64,000 nt of DNA. Source: Candidatus Saccharimonadota bacterium. Its GTDB lineage: Bacteria; Patescibacteriota; Saccharimonadia; Saccharimonadales; JAGQMS01. The translations under genes were made by a program, and so were the position numbers. Positions 52,746 to 62,052 of this stretch are shown piece by piece (positions within the stretch are counted from its first letter, which is position 1; each line of letters starts with the position of its first letter). The notes beneath the pieces were generated by a model, which searched no databases, was not told the origin of the DNA, and saw only the letters and a list, made by a program, of their open reading frames with translations. The DNA lies in contig JAGQMS010000001.1 of assembly GCA_020428535.1 (NCBI GenBank), positions 1-64,000 of the forward strand, read 5' to 3'.

Positions 52746-52910
52746 GAAATTGTTGCCTCCTAAAGAAAAAGTTCGTTCCTTTCGATTATCTCACTAAGAA
52801 ACAAAAAATGACAGGGGTGGAAGAATCCTCAAAACTGTTATACAATAACAAAGCACTTCAGGCATTCTAATCCAACTATGTTCTAAATTCTAAGTCCTAT
52901 GTGCTAATTT
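52746..52910. other. Intergenic stretch without clear genes
   Basis: Apart from the minus-strand ribosome site and a GATAAT-like -10 for the YbjQ gene, I see nothing clear in this AT-rich stretch. Confidence 0.5.
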
Positions 52911-53062
52911 ATGGCGAGTGCCAAGTGTGAGACGAGCCAGTGGCTCGTTGCAAGAGAATCTTTCAGGATCAAACTTGTTTGATGCATGAAAGTTCTGTGG
53001 GCAGGCGGAGCTTGCCAAGGCGCACCTTACCGCTTGATAGTAAGGTAATAATATATAGGTTG
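52911..53062 (+). repeat. Structured repeat unit A, tRNA-Gln-like start
   Basis: It begins ATGGCGAGTGCCAAG, like tRNA-Gln. A hairpin ACGAGCC-AGT-GGCTCGT (52932-52948) is followed by a second, ATCAAA-CTTG-TTTGAT (52968-52983), within CTTTCA/TGAAAG. Unit B has the same plan with different stem bases. No coding frame fits. It may be a structured RNA or a mobile palindromic unit. Confidence 0.55.
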
Positions 53063-53237
53063 ATGGCGAGTGGCCATGTGTGAGAAATGCCAGTGGCATT
53101 TCGCAAGGGAGTCAACACTTCAAAACTTGTTTTGAAAGAAGTTGCGACGGGGTCGCGGAACGTGACAAGAGCGCCTGCAGGCCCTGAGAATTTCCTCCCA
53201 CAACGGACCAACTTCGTGCTAAAGTAACAATCAGTTA
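53063..53237 (+). repeat. Structured repeat unit B, tRNA-Gln-like start
   Basis: It begins ATGGCGAGTGGCCATG. Hairpin one is AAATGCC-AGT-GGCATTT (53085-53101); hairpin two is TTCAAAA-CTTG-TTTTGAA (53119-53136). Loops AGT and CTTG and the core GCC-AGT-GGC match unit A, while outer pairs differ but still pair. GCGAC-GGG-GTCGC follows. It ends where tRNA-Gln begins. Confidence 0.55.
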
Positions 53238-53238
53238 A

Positions 53239-53313
53239 TGGCGAGTGGCCAAGCGGTAAGGCGCCTGTCTCTGGAACAGGAGATCGTAGGTTCGAATCCT
53301 ACCTCGCCAGCCA
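53239..53313 (+). tRNA. tRNA-Gln (CTG)
   Basis: The acceptor TGGCGAG pairs with CTCGCCA, discriminator G and encoded CCA. The anticodon arm CCTGT-CTCTGGA-ACAGG gives CTG. The T-arm is GTAGGTTCGAATCCTAC. The last 18 nt (53296-53313) recur exactly at 61981 and 63021, marking this gene as the likely integration site of the downstream island. Confidence 0.96.
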
Positions 53314-53569
53314 AATTTGTTTTATTATATTTTCATCTGTTGAATTGGTTTGGTTATTCTTATCATTTTGAAATGAATTTTTCATTTGTAAAATCCTAAT
53401 CTGTTAATTAAAGTTCGGATCCTATTTGCCGTTTTCGTTCCTCAGAAGAATATTCATTATTAATGTGACTCAGAAGAGAGGGATTGTACAGATGTGACTT
53501 CAGTACTGATGGTGAGCTTTGAGCCCATCTATGGCATTGGATAAGCGTATACGGTATAATTTGTCAAAG

Positions 53570-56500
53570 ATGCGAGGGTACCATATTAAGAGACTATATT
53601 CTGGTCTAAGTGCGCTTTTTTTTGGGTTTCTAAGAACGGCAAAAAGAACAGTCGTATTTATCTATGTAATCATAAAGCAATTTGTAGTCCTAGTTGTAAA
53701 GTCCGCTAAGCCAGTAGTCAACCGTTCTTATAGGTTTTTCATGAAGTCCAAGAGCCGACTCTCTAGAAAACTCGTTTCGAGGTATCCTCAACTGTCCAGT
53801 CCCAAGATGAGGAGAGTTGCAATGCTAGCCAGTAGAGCTGGTATTTTGTCGGTTGTTGCGGTCATGTTGTTGCAGACTGTCAGCTTTGCAGCCCCAGATT
53901 TGAATGATGACTGGGACCTATCCGTTCCTGGCGACTACAGTTATGACAGTGGTATAGAAGTGACAAGTGGTGTCGCCCGATTAAAGGCTCAGAACTACTC
54001 AAACGACGCATCAACAGCTGCGCTCTACCACTTCGACGAATCTGGAGGCTCTAACGTAACAGATAGTTCCTCAAACGGAAATGACGGCACGTTGGACGGA
54101 GGTAGTTTTGTGATTGGCAACCTCAACAACGCTGTTTCTCTTAATGGGACAACCGACTCAATTTCGGCGCCGGATAGTTCAAGTTTGCGGCTCGGCCAAC
54201 AGCAAACAATTGAAGCTTGGACAAAATTCAGTAGTGCCTTCAGCTCAACCAGTCACGATAAACGACAGGAAATTATTGATAAGGGTGACTACCAGCTGTA
54301 TTTTGACAATGAAACGGGTAAACTGACCTATGAGCTGGCCGACTCCAACGCAACAACCTGGAGCCAAGTAGCCGGAGACGACATCAACGGCAGTTGGGAC
54401 CGAGATGGCAACTTGACCATTGAGTCAGTTAATATCATCGGCACCAATCTTTATGTAGGACTAGGATCTGGCACTGGAGATGCAGAGGTGTGGCGCTGGA
54501 ATGGAACAAGTTGGACGCAGATAGGTGGCGACGGGCTAAACAACTGCTGGCCAACCAACACCTTCGAGACGGTTTCTTCCATGGCAAACGACGGCACGAA
54601 CTTATACGTGGGGCTAGGATCTGGTGCCGGTGACGGTGAAGTATGGATGTGGAATGGTACGACATGGACTAAACTTGGCGGTGATGCCATTAATGGTAGC
54701 TGGCAAGTTAGCGCATTTGAGTATGTATTTTCGCTTAACTATTTTGGCGGCACTTTGTATGCCGGCCTAGGAGCAAGCGCTAACGATGCCGAAGTCTGGA
54801 GCTGGAACGGCACGAGCTGGACGAAAATAGGTGGTGATAGCCTCAATAGTGGTTGGACGACGAACTATGAAACCGTCGCGTCTCTTTCTAATGATGGCAC
54901 TAATTTGTATGCCGGGCTGAGTGCAACAGCAGGTGACGCCGAGGTGTGGAGCTGGAACGGCACGAGCTGGACGAAAATAGGTGGTGACGCGGTAAACAGT
55001 AGTTGGGCGGACACGACATACGAGTACGTACTCAGCATGAATTATTTCGGTGGAAACCTGTATGCCGGCTTGGGCACAACCGCTGGAGATGGTGAAGTGT
55101 GGAGCTGGAATGGAACAAGCTGGACACAGATCGGTGGTGATAGCCTCAATAGCGGCTGGGGTGCAGGCTATGAGGGCGTCTATAGCATGACGAATGATAG
55201 CATCAACCTGTACGCCGGACTCGGAAATAACGCCGGCGACAATGAGGTGTGGCGCTGGAATGGAACAAGCTGGACACAGATCGGTGGTGACGGACTGAAT
55301 AGCGGTTTTTCGAACACGCACATATCGGTCAATTCAATGATTTACGGCAACGGTACGCTATATGGGGGCTTGAATAGCTCAAGCGCCACGTTGTCCGGTC
55401 AAGTTTGGTCCTGGAACGGCGCCAGCTGGACACGCATCGGCGGCGACTACGTCAACTTCAGCTGGGGTTTTCGCGGCGTAAGAAGCGTAGAAGTCCTACA
55501 AGTTGCTGGTGACTATTTGTACGCCGGCATGGGCGTGAGTACCGCTGGCAATGCGCTCATTTGGCGTTTTGACGGCAATTCGTGGCAATTCATAGGCGGG
55601 CAAGGAGTCAATGGGAGCTGGGCGTACGACACCTATGAGACGGTCACCTCGATGAGTAGTCTAAACGGCACTCTCTACGTTGGGCTAGGTTCAACCGCGA
55701 ATGACGCGGAGGTATGGAGCTGGAACGGAAGTACCTGGACACAGATCGGTGGTGATAGCCTCAACAGTGGTTGGACGACGAACTTTGAAGAAATTAACTC
55801 TATGGCTGCCTTTAACGGCATGCTCTATGCGGGACTCGGCAACTCTGCCAATGACGCCGAAGTATGGCGCTGGAATGGCACCAACTGGACGAAAATCGGT
55901 GGTGATAGCCTCAACAGTGGTTGGACGACAAATTTTGAGCGTGTTACGAGCCTGGCCGTTTATAACGACAAACTTGTAGCTGGCCTCGGTTCAAGCGCTA
56001 ATGACGCTGAAGTGTGGCAATGGAATGGCACCAGCTGGACGAAAATCGGTGGTGATAGCCTCAACAGTGGTTGGACGACGAACTACGAGCAAGTAGATTC
56101 GCTGACATCTTATGGCTCGTACTTGGCTGCTGGGCTAGGAACAACTGCCGGCGATGCTGAGGTGTGGCTCTGGAACGGTTCGACCTGGGCCATGATTGGC
56201 GGTGACGGGGTAAATAGCAGCTGGATTGATGGCACTTACGAGCGAGCACGAACCCTGACAGTATTTAATGGTAAACTCTACGCCGGTCTCGGTAATTCAC
56301 CGGGTGACGGAGAGGTATGGGAGTACAATGATTCGACCTGGATAAAAATAGCTGGCAATAGTATAAACGGTGGCTGGGGCAACAGTATTGAGGAAGTGGG
56401 TGCCTTCAGTCCGTATAAAGGTCGTCTCTACGCTGGTACCGGCAACACAGCCAACGCTGATGCAGCCGTTTGGGCATATGGCGATAATGGCTATCTACAG

Positions 56501-59500
56501 TCTTCTATGAGCAGCTTTGACACTAATTGGCATCACATTGCCGCAACGTATGACGGTACATCCATGAAAGTCTATATCGACGGGACACTGGACGGTGCAC
56601 TTACAAAGTCGGTCACTGTCAGCTCTAGCACTAAGGCTTTACTCATTGGCAGCGGCTATGGGGGTCGGGAATTTGGTAAGCCCCGCGCTCGTTTTACCGG
56701 CCAGATCGATGAGTTGCGATTAAGTAACGTGGCGCGCTCCAGTTTCACGACTAAGCCATATGCCACGACCAACCAGCTGATAAGCCCCGCTAGTAGCGTC
56801 CGGCAAACAGGGGTCTGGCACTGGGATACGTTTACCCACACCCAAGCCCCAAGCGGTGGCACCATCACCTATCGGCTATCCAACGACGATGGCGCCAGTT
56901 GGCTGTATTGGGACGGCAGCAGCTGGTCAACATCAGGTGATCCAAACCAAGCAAACACACCAGCGGTTATTGATGCCAACTTTGCAAATTTCCCCGTTAC
57001 ATTTGACGGTATGAAGTGGCAAGCAGTCCTTAAAGGCAGCGGCGACGAGCAAGTGGCACTTGATGGAGTCAGCGCACAGGCTACTTCAGATACGACCGTG
57101 CCGTCAGCCAACCCGACCAACATTGTTGCCTACAAAGCATTCGGCGGCAGTACGATTACCTCTGGGGCCTGGACTAATGGCTCGTCGCCATACTTTACCT
57201 GGGATGCAGGCACCGATGCGGATGCTGGTATATACGGGTACTGCGCGTACCTTGGTACTGACCAGACTGCTGACCCGACCACAACCAAGGGTCTGCTTGG
57301 CACCAGCCCATTGAACACTGGGGGGCAGTGCGCCTTTGTGGTCGGTGGCACGTCCCTCGATTTAGCAACTGCAGGTTATCTGGCGAGCCCCCTGACCAGC
57401 AGCAACAGCAACTACTACCTAAATTTGCGGTCGATCGATAAAGCCGGCAACGTCACTGCTAGTTCGTTTCAATTTACTTTCAAGTTTGATAACACACCGC
57501 CAGATAATCCAGGCTTTATTACGGCTCCTTCTGGCTTTATCAATACAAAACTGGTTGAGATGACCTGGCCTACCAGTGGGGGTAGCGTGGCAAGTGATAC
57601 AAACTCCGGTGTAGCTGGTATGCAGTATCGAATAGGTAGCGGTGGTGTTTGGTATGGAGATAGTCATAGCGGCACCGGCGACATATCCGACCTCCTAGTA
57701 AATGACGGAAGTTATACGACACAAGACCCCATCGACTTTGATGCGTTAGTCGAAGGCATTAATACGGTGTACTTCCGTACTTGGGATGTCGCTGGCAACT
57801 ACACGACCACCTATGTAACCGCAACACTCAAGATAAACACCAGCGGCGCACCAAGCGAACCGAATAATCTGATTGCTTCACCAACCTCAAACACCACTAA
57901 CTCATTCGGCTTTGACTGGGACGCACCAACCACATATGTTGGCGATGTCGATAACATTACGTATTGCTACACCGTAAACACACTTCCATCTGTTGCTACT
58001 TGTAGTTATACTGGAGCTGGTTCCACAGAATTAACGGTCGGGCCGTATGCGACTCAACCTGGCATCAATACACTCTACGTTGTCGCTCGTGATGAGTCGA
58101 GTAACATAAATTATGCAAACTATGCTTCAGCTACTTTCACCGCCAACACCGTCGCGCCCGGCATCCCGCTCAACACCGACATAGTTGATGTGTCAATAAA
58201 GAATACCAGTAATTGGCGATTGGCAATTACATGGGATCCGCCGTCAAGCGTGGGCGAAGGCATATCCAGCTATCGAATTTATCGCTCGACGGATAATGCT
58301 ACCTTCAGTCAGGTTGGTACGAGTTCCAGCACGACCTACATCGATGCTGGCCTATCGCAACAAACCTACTACTACCAAGTTGCCGCGTGCGACAGTACTA
58401 ACAACTGTGGTGCTGTCGGCACCACCGTGAGCGAGTACCCAACCGGTAAGTTTACGAGCCCTGCAACGCTTGTCAGCGGACCGTCTGTTGGCGGAGTTAC
58501 CACCAGACGTTCAACCATCAACTGGAGTACTGATCGAGCCAGTGATTCAAAGATTGCTATTGGTACAAAAAGTGGCCAGTATAGTGCCACCGAAATAGGT
58601 AATTCCAACCAAGTATCCGCCCACGAAATTGAACTAGATAATTTATCTCCCGGAACAACTTATTATTACCGTGCAAAATGGACGGATGAAGATGGAAATA
58701 CTGGAACAAGCCAAGAGCAAACCTTCACCACCTCGCCAGCTCCTGTCATTAAAGAAGCGAGCGTGAGTGACGTTGGTCTAAGTGGCGGGACGATTAGCTT
58801 TACCACCAAAGGCGCTACCAAAGCAATTATTTACTACGGCGCCAGTGAGTCATTTGGCGGTTATAAAGAAATTAACACTTCCGTTGAAGAATCACGATAT
58901 GAAGTAAGGCTAGATGGGCTCAGTGATGGTACAAAGTATTTTTACATGATTTCTGCTATCGATGCCGAAGAAGCAGAATATCGCGGAAACATCGATTCGT
59001 TTAGCACGCCTCCAAGCCCACGAATCTTTAACTTGCGCTTCCAGCCAGTAGACGGTGAACCAACCAGCACCCAGCGTGTTACTTGGCAAACAAATGTACC
59101 GGCTACCAGTCAGATATCATACGCAATTGTTAACGGCTCTCCACAGGAAATTCAAAATTCTGAGCTAAAAGTTGAACACGAGATTATCATACAAGATCTT
59201 CTTGATGATAGCGAATACGCTCTGACAGCCCAAAGCCGTGACGCTGATGGAAATTTGGCTACATCTGATCGACAGGCGTTCCGCACAGCTCTGGATACAA
59301 GACCACCTAAAATTAGTGATATTGTTGTCGAATCTTCTGTTCGTGGATCTGGATCGGAGGCGAGGGGGCAAATAGTGGTTTCCTGGCGCACTGATGAACC
59401 GTCCACAAGTCAAGTTGCTTATACCGAAGGTTCGGACGCGCAGGTGTTTAACAGTAAAACAGCTGAAGACAGCCGCTTGACTACAGAACATATTGTGATA

Positions 59501-59665
59501 ATTTCTTCTCTTCCGACTTCTCGGGTATTCAGCGTGCAACCACTGTCTTCAGACGCTGCTGCCAATGAAGGAGTAGGAGAAACGCAGACAGTCATTATTG
59601 GCCGTGCTTCCGATAGTGCCCTTACGGTCGTATTCAACACACTTAAATCATTGTTTGGGTTCTAA
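53570..59665 (+). CDS. Giant surface protein: LamG split by 14 propeller-like repeats, then FN3/Ig domains
   Basis: I choose ATG 53570, 9 nt after TATAAT (53555-53560), over upstream TTG/ATG starts that would contain that box, giving 2031 residues. A basic N-terminus with a hydrophobic stretch precedes a signal-type helix (SVVAVMLLQTVSFA). A LamG domain begins near 148 (AALYHFDESGG), is interrupted at about 261-970 by 14 repeats of about 50 residues (NGTSWTKIGGDSLNSGW, LYAGLG, DAEVWSW), and resumes near 981 (NWHHIAATYDG) to 1060. Ig-like and fibronectin III domains fill 1170-2000. It is probably a surface adhesin. ABC genes follow 3 nt later. Confidence 0.88.
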   Translation: MRGYHIKRLYSGLSALFFGFLRTAKRTVVFIYVIIKQFVVLVVKSAKPVVNRSYRFFMKSKSRLSRKLVSRYPQLSSPKMRRVAMLASRAGILSVVAVMLLQTVSFAAPDLNDDWDLSVPGDYSYDSGIEVTSGVARLKAQNYSNDASTAALYHFDESGGSNVTDSSSNGNDGTLDGGSFVIGNLNNAVSLNGTTDSISAPDSSSLRLGQQQTIEAWTKFSSAFSSTSHDKRQEIIDKGDYQLYFDNETGKLTYELADSNATTWSQVAGDDINGSWDRDGNLTIESVNIIGTNLYVGLGSGTGDAEVWRWNGTSWTQIGGDGLNNCWPTNTFETVSSMANDGTNLYVGLGSGAGDGEVWMWNGTTWTKLGGDAINGSWQVSAFEYVFSLNYFGGTLYAGLGASANDAEVWSWNGTSWTKIGGDSLNSGWTTNYETVASLSNDGTNLYAGLSATAGDAEVWSWNGTSWTKIGGDAVNSSWADTTYEYVLSMNYFGGNLYAGLGTTAGDGEVWSWNGTSWTQIGGDSLNSGWGAGYEGVYSMTNDSINLYAGLGNNAGDNEVWRWNGTSWTQIGGDGLNSGFSNTHISVNSMIYGNGTLYGGLNSSSATLSGQVWSWNGASWTRIGGDYVNFSWGFRGVRSVEVLQVAGDYLYAGMGVSTAGNALIWRFDGNSWQFIGGQGVNGSWAYDTYETVTSMSSLNGTLYVGLGSTANDAEVWSWNGSTWTQIGGDSLNSGWTTNFEEINSMAAFNGMLYAGLGNSANDAEVWRWNGTNWTKIGGDSLNSGWTTNFERVTSLAVYNDKLVAGLGSSANDAEVWQWNGTSWTKIGGDSLNSGWTTNYEQVDSLTSYGSYLAAGLGTTAGDAEVWLWNGSTWAMIGGDGVNSSWIDGTYERARTLTVFNGKLYAGLGNSPGDGEVWEYNDSTWIKIAGNSINGGWGNSIEEVGAFSPYKGRLYAGTGNTANADAAVWAYGDNGYLQSSMSSFDTNWHHIAATYDGTSMKVYIDGTLDGALTKSVTVSSSTKALLIGSGYGGREFGKPRARFTGQIDELRLSNVARSSFTTKPYATTNQLISPASSVRQTGVWHWDTFTHTQAPSGGTITYRLSNDDGASWLYWDGSSWSTSGDPNQANTPAVIDANFANFPVTFDGMKWQAVLKGSGDEQVALDGVSAQATSDTTVPSANPTNIVAYKAFGGSTITSGAWTNGSSPYFTWDAGTDADAGIYGYCAYLGTDQTADPTTTKGLLGTSPLNTGGQCAFVVGGTSLDLATAGYLASPLTSSNSNYYLNLRSIDKAGNVTASSFQFTFKFDNTPPDNPGFITAPSGFINTKLVEMTWPTSGGSVASDTNSGVAGMQYRIGSGGVWYGDSHSGTGDISDLLVNDGSYTTQDPIDFDALVEGINTVYFRTWDVAGNYTTTYVTATLKINTSGAPSEPNNLIASPTSNTTNSFGFDWDAPTTYVGDVDNITYCYTVNTLPSVATCSYTGAGSTELTVGPYATQPGINTLYVVARDESSNINYANYASATFTANTVAPGIPLNTDIVDVSIKNTSNWRLAITWDPPSSVGEGISSYRIYRSTDNATFSQVGTSSSTTYIDAGLSQQTYYYQVAACDSTNNCGAVGTTVSEYPTGKFTSPATLVSGPSVGGVTTRRSTINWSTDRASDSKIAIGTKSGQYSATEIGNSNQVSAHEIELDNLSPGTTYYYRAKWTDEDGNTGTSQEQTFTTSPAPVIKEASVSDVGLSGGTISFTTKGATKAIIYYGASESFGGYKEINTSVEESRYEVRLDGLSDGTKYFYMISAIDAEEAEYRGNIDSFSTPPSPRIFNLRFQPVDGEPTSTQRVTWQTNVPATSQISYAIVNGSPQEIQNSELKVEHEIIIQDLLDDSEYALTAQSRDADGNLATSDRQAFRTALDTRPPKISDIVVESSVRGSGSEARGQIVVSWRTDEPSTSQVAYTEGSDAQVFNSKTAEDSRLTTEHIVIISSLPTSRVFSVQPLSSDAAANEGVGETQTVIIGRASDSALTVVFNTLKSLFGF
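54352..56480 (+). repeat. Fourteen tandem about 150-bp coding repeats
   Basis: These encode the propeller-like units of the giant protein. Some copies are nearly identical in DNA: the stretch around GGTGGTGATAGCCTCAACAG followed by TGGTTGGACGACGAACT recurs near 54830, 55750, 55900 and 56050, while others have diverged. This indicates recent duplication or exchange among units, and copy-number change is likely between strains. Confidence 0.9.
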
Positions 59666-59668
59666 CTA

Positions 59669-60442
59669 ATGAAGCGAGAGATACTATATGAAGTTGATGG
59701 CGTGGCCCTAGACTTCAGTGTAGGCGAGCAGCATGTTACCGCTGTCCAAAAAGGCAGTATATTCATCCCGAAAAGTGAGATTACTATTATTTTCGGCCCT
59801 TCAGGTAGTGGCAAATCGAGCTTGCTTAATATTCTTTCCGGTCTTCAAAAGCCAACTTCAGGCAGTATGAAATATAAATCTGAAAATATATACACCAGTA
59901 ACCAAGATAGTCTTGCATATTACCGCGCCCACGAACTTGGCATAATCTATCAGACAAACTACTGGGTCAAAAGTCTAGATGTTCTCGACAATGTTGCACT
60001 TCCCCTTTATTTTCTTGGCTACTCAAGAGCTGATGCGCACGACAAGGCTCGTAGTGCTCTTGAGCGGGTAAATATGCAGAGCTACACCCACAAATACCCG
60101 TATCTGCTTTCTGGTGGTGAGCAGCAACGCATCGCCTTTGCACGAGCAATAGTTAACGATGCTCCTGTGATAATTGCAGATGAACCAACGGGTAATCTGG
60201 ACAGCAAAAACGGCGACCGAGTTATCGAATTATTTACCGAGTTTCAACAAAACGAAGGCAAAACTATTATCCTGGTAACGCACAACCTAGAGTATCTGCC
60301 CATAGCCCAGCATCTAGTACAGATACAAGACGGAAAAATGACTCAAATTGAGCACAAAGACATAACGCCAACGGTGAAACAGCTGCTCAGTGACGTACAA
60401 AACCGCATTAGCACTCTTGCTGCGAAAGGTGCAAAGAAATGA
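59669..60442 (+). CDS. ABC transporter ATPase, LolD/MacB type
   Basis: The 257-residue product has Walker [12 protein letters not shown]-loop [11 protein letters not shown], signature LSGGEQQR and Walker [14 protein letters not shown]. The sequence is of the LolD/MacB/FtsE class that works with FtsX-type permeases. It begins 3 nt after the giant protein stop and overlaps the permease by 4 nt, so the three form one operon. It may power movement or signalling for surface or exported substrates; the exact role is unknown. Confidence 0.93.
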   Translation: MKREILYEVDGVALDFSVGEQHVTAVQKGSIFIPKSEITIIFGPSGSGKSSLLNILSGLQKPTSGSMKYKSENIYTSNQDSLAYYRAHELGIIYQTNYWVKSLDVLDNVALPLYFLGYSRADAHDKARSALERVNMQSYTHKYPYLLSGGEQQRIAFARAIVNDAPVIIADEPTGNLDSKNGDRVIELFTEFQQNEGKTIILVTHNLEYLPIAQHLVQIQDGKMTQIEHKDITPTVKQLLSDVQNRISTLAAKGAKK

Positions 60443-61656
60443 TGCGAAATACCCGCGGCGTTGACCGAAAAATCCTGCTGATGATAGCTTATCGTAACCT
60501 CGTAAGCAAAAAACTGCGTACCGCACTCACTCTTTTTGGCATAGCAATCGGCATTGGGTCAATATATTTTTTGCTTTCATTTGGACTAGGTTTACAAAAT
60601 ATCGTCACCAACGAAGTGATTGGAAATCAATCCATAAAAACTATCGACGTTACAACACCAAATTCTCGTATCATTAAGCTTGATGACATCACCAACCAGC
60701 GTGTCGGTGACATAGCTGAAGTCACAACACTTGGCAAGGCATACTTTTATCCCGGAAGTTTTCGGCTCAGCAATTCAGAATCTGATGCAATTGTCTACGG
60801 CATAGATGAAGGCTACGAACAGTTAACTTACCTTGATGTCATTGAAGGGGTATTGCCTACTCAAGCAGGCGATATTAAAAACCCGATAATAATAAACATT
60901 GCCGCGCTCGAATCAATCGGGTTATCCAGTAACCCGAGCGCAGTCTTGGGTCAAACGCTTTCCATCCAGGTTCCTCTCGAAAAAGTAAGCGATAATCTGG
61001 AAGCATTGAAGCAAGAATTCACCGTAGCTGGCATAATTAGCTCTGGAGGAGGTCCTGAAGTGTTTGTGCTGAGCAATGTATTTCGAGAGCTAGGTGTTGA
61101 CGCTGCGACACAGCTAAAAGTAGGCGTCAAAGATGTTGCCAGTATTGAAATGGTTCGCTCACAAATTGAAAGTTTTGGGCTAGAGACACAATCTCCAGCT
61201 GATACGGTCGAAGAAATCAACACTATTTTTCGCTACTTTAACTTTATGCTGCTTGGTTTCGGTGGTATCGGCATGATTATTGCAGTATTGGGCATGTTCA
61301 ATACCTTGACCATATCGCTGCTTGAGCGCACCAAAGAAATTGGTCTGATGGTGTCCCTGGGCGCCCGCTCGATTGATATGCGACTTTTGTTTGTGTTTGA
61401 GGCCGTGTTGTTGTCATTGTTCGGCGCCGTACTGGGTATTGTTGGGGCTACAGTGCTTAGTGCACTTGTCAACTGGCTGCTTAACCTGCTAGCCGGAACG
61501 CGTGGTGTCGATGGTACCTTTTGGCTGTTTTCATATCCGTGGTGGTTGTTCGTGGGCGCGATCTTGTTTATGCTTTTTGTTGGATTCGTTGTAGTATGGT
61601 TGCCAGCCCGCCGAGCAGAAAAAATCAACCCAATAGACGCGCTACGCAGAGAATAA
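60439..61656 (+). CDS. MacB/FtsX-family ABC permease
   Basis: The 405-residue product has one N-terminal helix (about 28-50, TLFGIAIGIGSIYFLLSFGLG), a large outer MacB-PCD-like domain (about 55-265) and three C-terminal helices with the FtsX core (MLLGFGGIGMIIAVLGMFN, SLGARSIDMRLLFVFEAVLLS, PARRAEKINPIDALR). This class moves substrates from the outer leaflet or transmits force rather than pumping across the membrane. No MacA-like adaptor is adjacent. It is the last gene before repeat R1. Confidence 0.92.
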   Translation: MMRNTRGVDRKILLMIAYRNLVSKKLRTALTLFGIAIGIGSIYFLLSFGLGLQNIVTNEVIGNQSIKTIDVTTPNSRIIKLDDITNQRVGDIAEVTTLGKAYFYPGSFRLSNSESDAIVYGIDEGYEQLTYLDVIEGVLPTQAGDIKNPIIINIAALESIGLSSNPSAVLGQTLSIQVPLEKVSDNLEALKQEFTVAGIISSGGGPEVFVLSNVFRELGVDAATQLKVGVKDVASIEMVRSQIESFGLETQSPADTVEEINTIFRYFNFMLLGFGGIGMIIAVLGMFNTLTISLLERTKEIGLMVSLGARSIDMRLLFVFEAVLLSLFGAVLGIVGATVLSALVNWLLNLLAGTRGVDGTFWLFSYPWWLFVGAILFMLFVGFVVVWLPARRAEKINPIDALRRE

Positions 61657-61826
61657 TAAAATCTAGTTGAGCCGTATAAAGCTCCTATTTTCAATAACAC
61701 AACGAACACTGAGCTGATAAAAATAGCCAAAAAGCGAATCCACTGTTTTATCTCCTGTCTCCTAACATCTAGCACTTCTTCAACCTCATTAGAGTCGAAT
61801 TCAGTTATATTAACGTCCTTGATGCC
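61657..61826. other. Gap between permease gene and repeat R1
   Basis: No convincing gene. The minus strand has a roughly 60-codon open stretch encoding one hydrophobic helix, but without a usable start codon; it may be a gene remnant or chance. Confidence 0.4.
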
Positions 61827-61998
61827 CAGCCAAGAAAATGCGGTTAGGTCTGCAAGACCTAGCCGCATTTTCTTAGTTAGCGTAGCTAACGGATTCGAAC
61901 CGTACGGCAAAGCCGAGGTTCGCATTCCAGTCACAGCCCCTAGCTACATTGTAGCGGGCGGCTGGATTGGAATTACTTTTATCCTACCTCGCCAGCCA
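61827..61998 (+). repeat. Palindromic repeat R1 ending in the tRNA-Gln 3' sequence
   Basis: About 95% identical to R2. It starts with a near-perfect terminator-like palindrome (AAGAAAATGCGG at 61832-61843 with CCGCATTTTCTT at 61863-61874, inner AGGTC/GACCT). A second palindrome follows (GGATTCGAACC ... GGTTCGCATTCC, 61891-61928), then a third (CAGCC/GGCTG around GCTAC-ATT-GTAGC, 61934-61964). It ends with the 18-nt tRNA-Gln end. It likely combines a terminator with a recombination site. Confidence 0.8.
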
Positions 61999-62041
61999 CG
62001 CTAAATTCGAACTTAAGTCAAATATGTATTTACGTTATTGT

Positions 62042-62047
62042 TATAAT
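62042..62047 (+). promoter_or_regulatory. -10 box of the island small RNA
   Basis: TATAAT at 62042-62047 is placed to start a transcript near 62053, which ends at the terminator at 62188-62231. Confidence 0.55.
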
Positions 62048-62052
62048 TAGTA

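Noticed and set aside
54767-55321. Minus-strand frame of 184 codons within the giant gene
   Set aside because: It is a shadow of the repeated coding units; the repeat periodicity produces long open frames on the other strand.
54352-56480. CRISPR-like or satellite array
   Set aside because: Repeats are about 150 bp, in frame and protein-coding, with no short identical repeats or unique spacers.
61233-61934. 233-codon minus-strand frame across the permease end and repeat R1
   Set aside because: Most of it is antisense to the MacB/FtsX gene and to R1; a similar frame appears in R2 only because the DNA is repeated.
61890-61955. tRNA gene on the minus strand inside R1 and R2
   Set aside because: A GGTTCGAATCC T-arm-like stretch and a GTAGCTA/TAGCTAC pairing exist, but no anticodon arm can be drawn; two palindromes explain the sequence.
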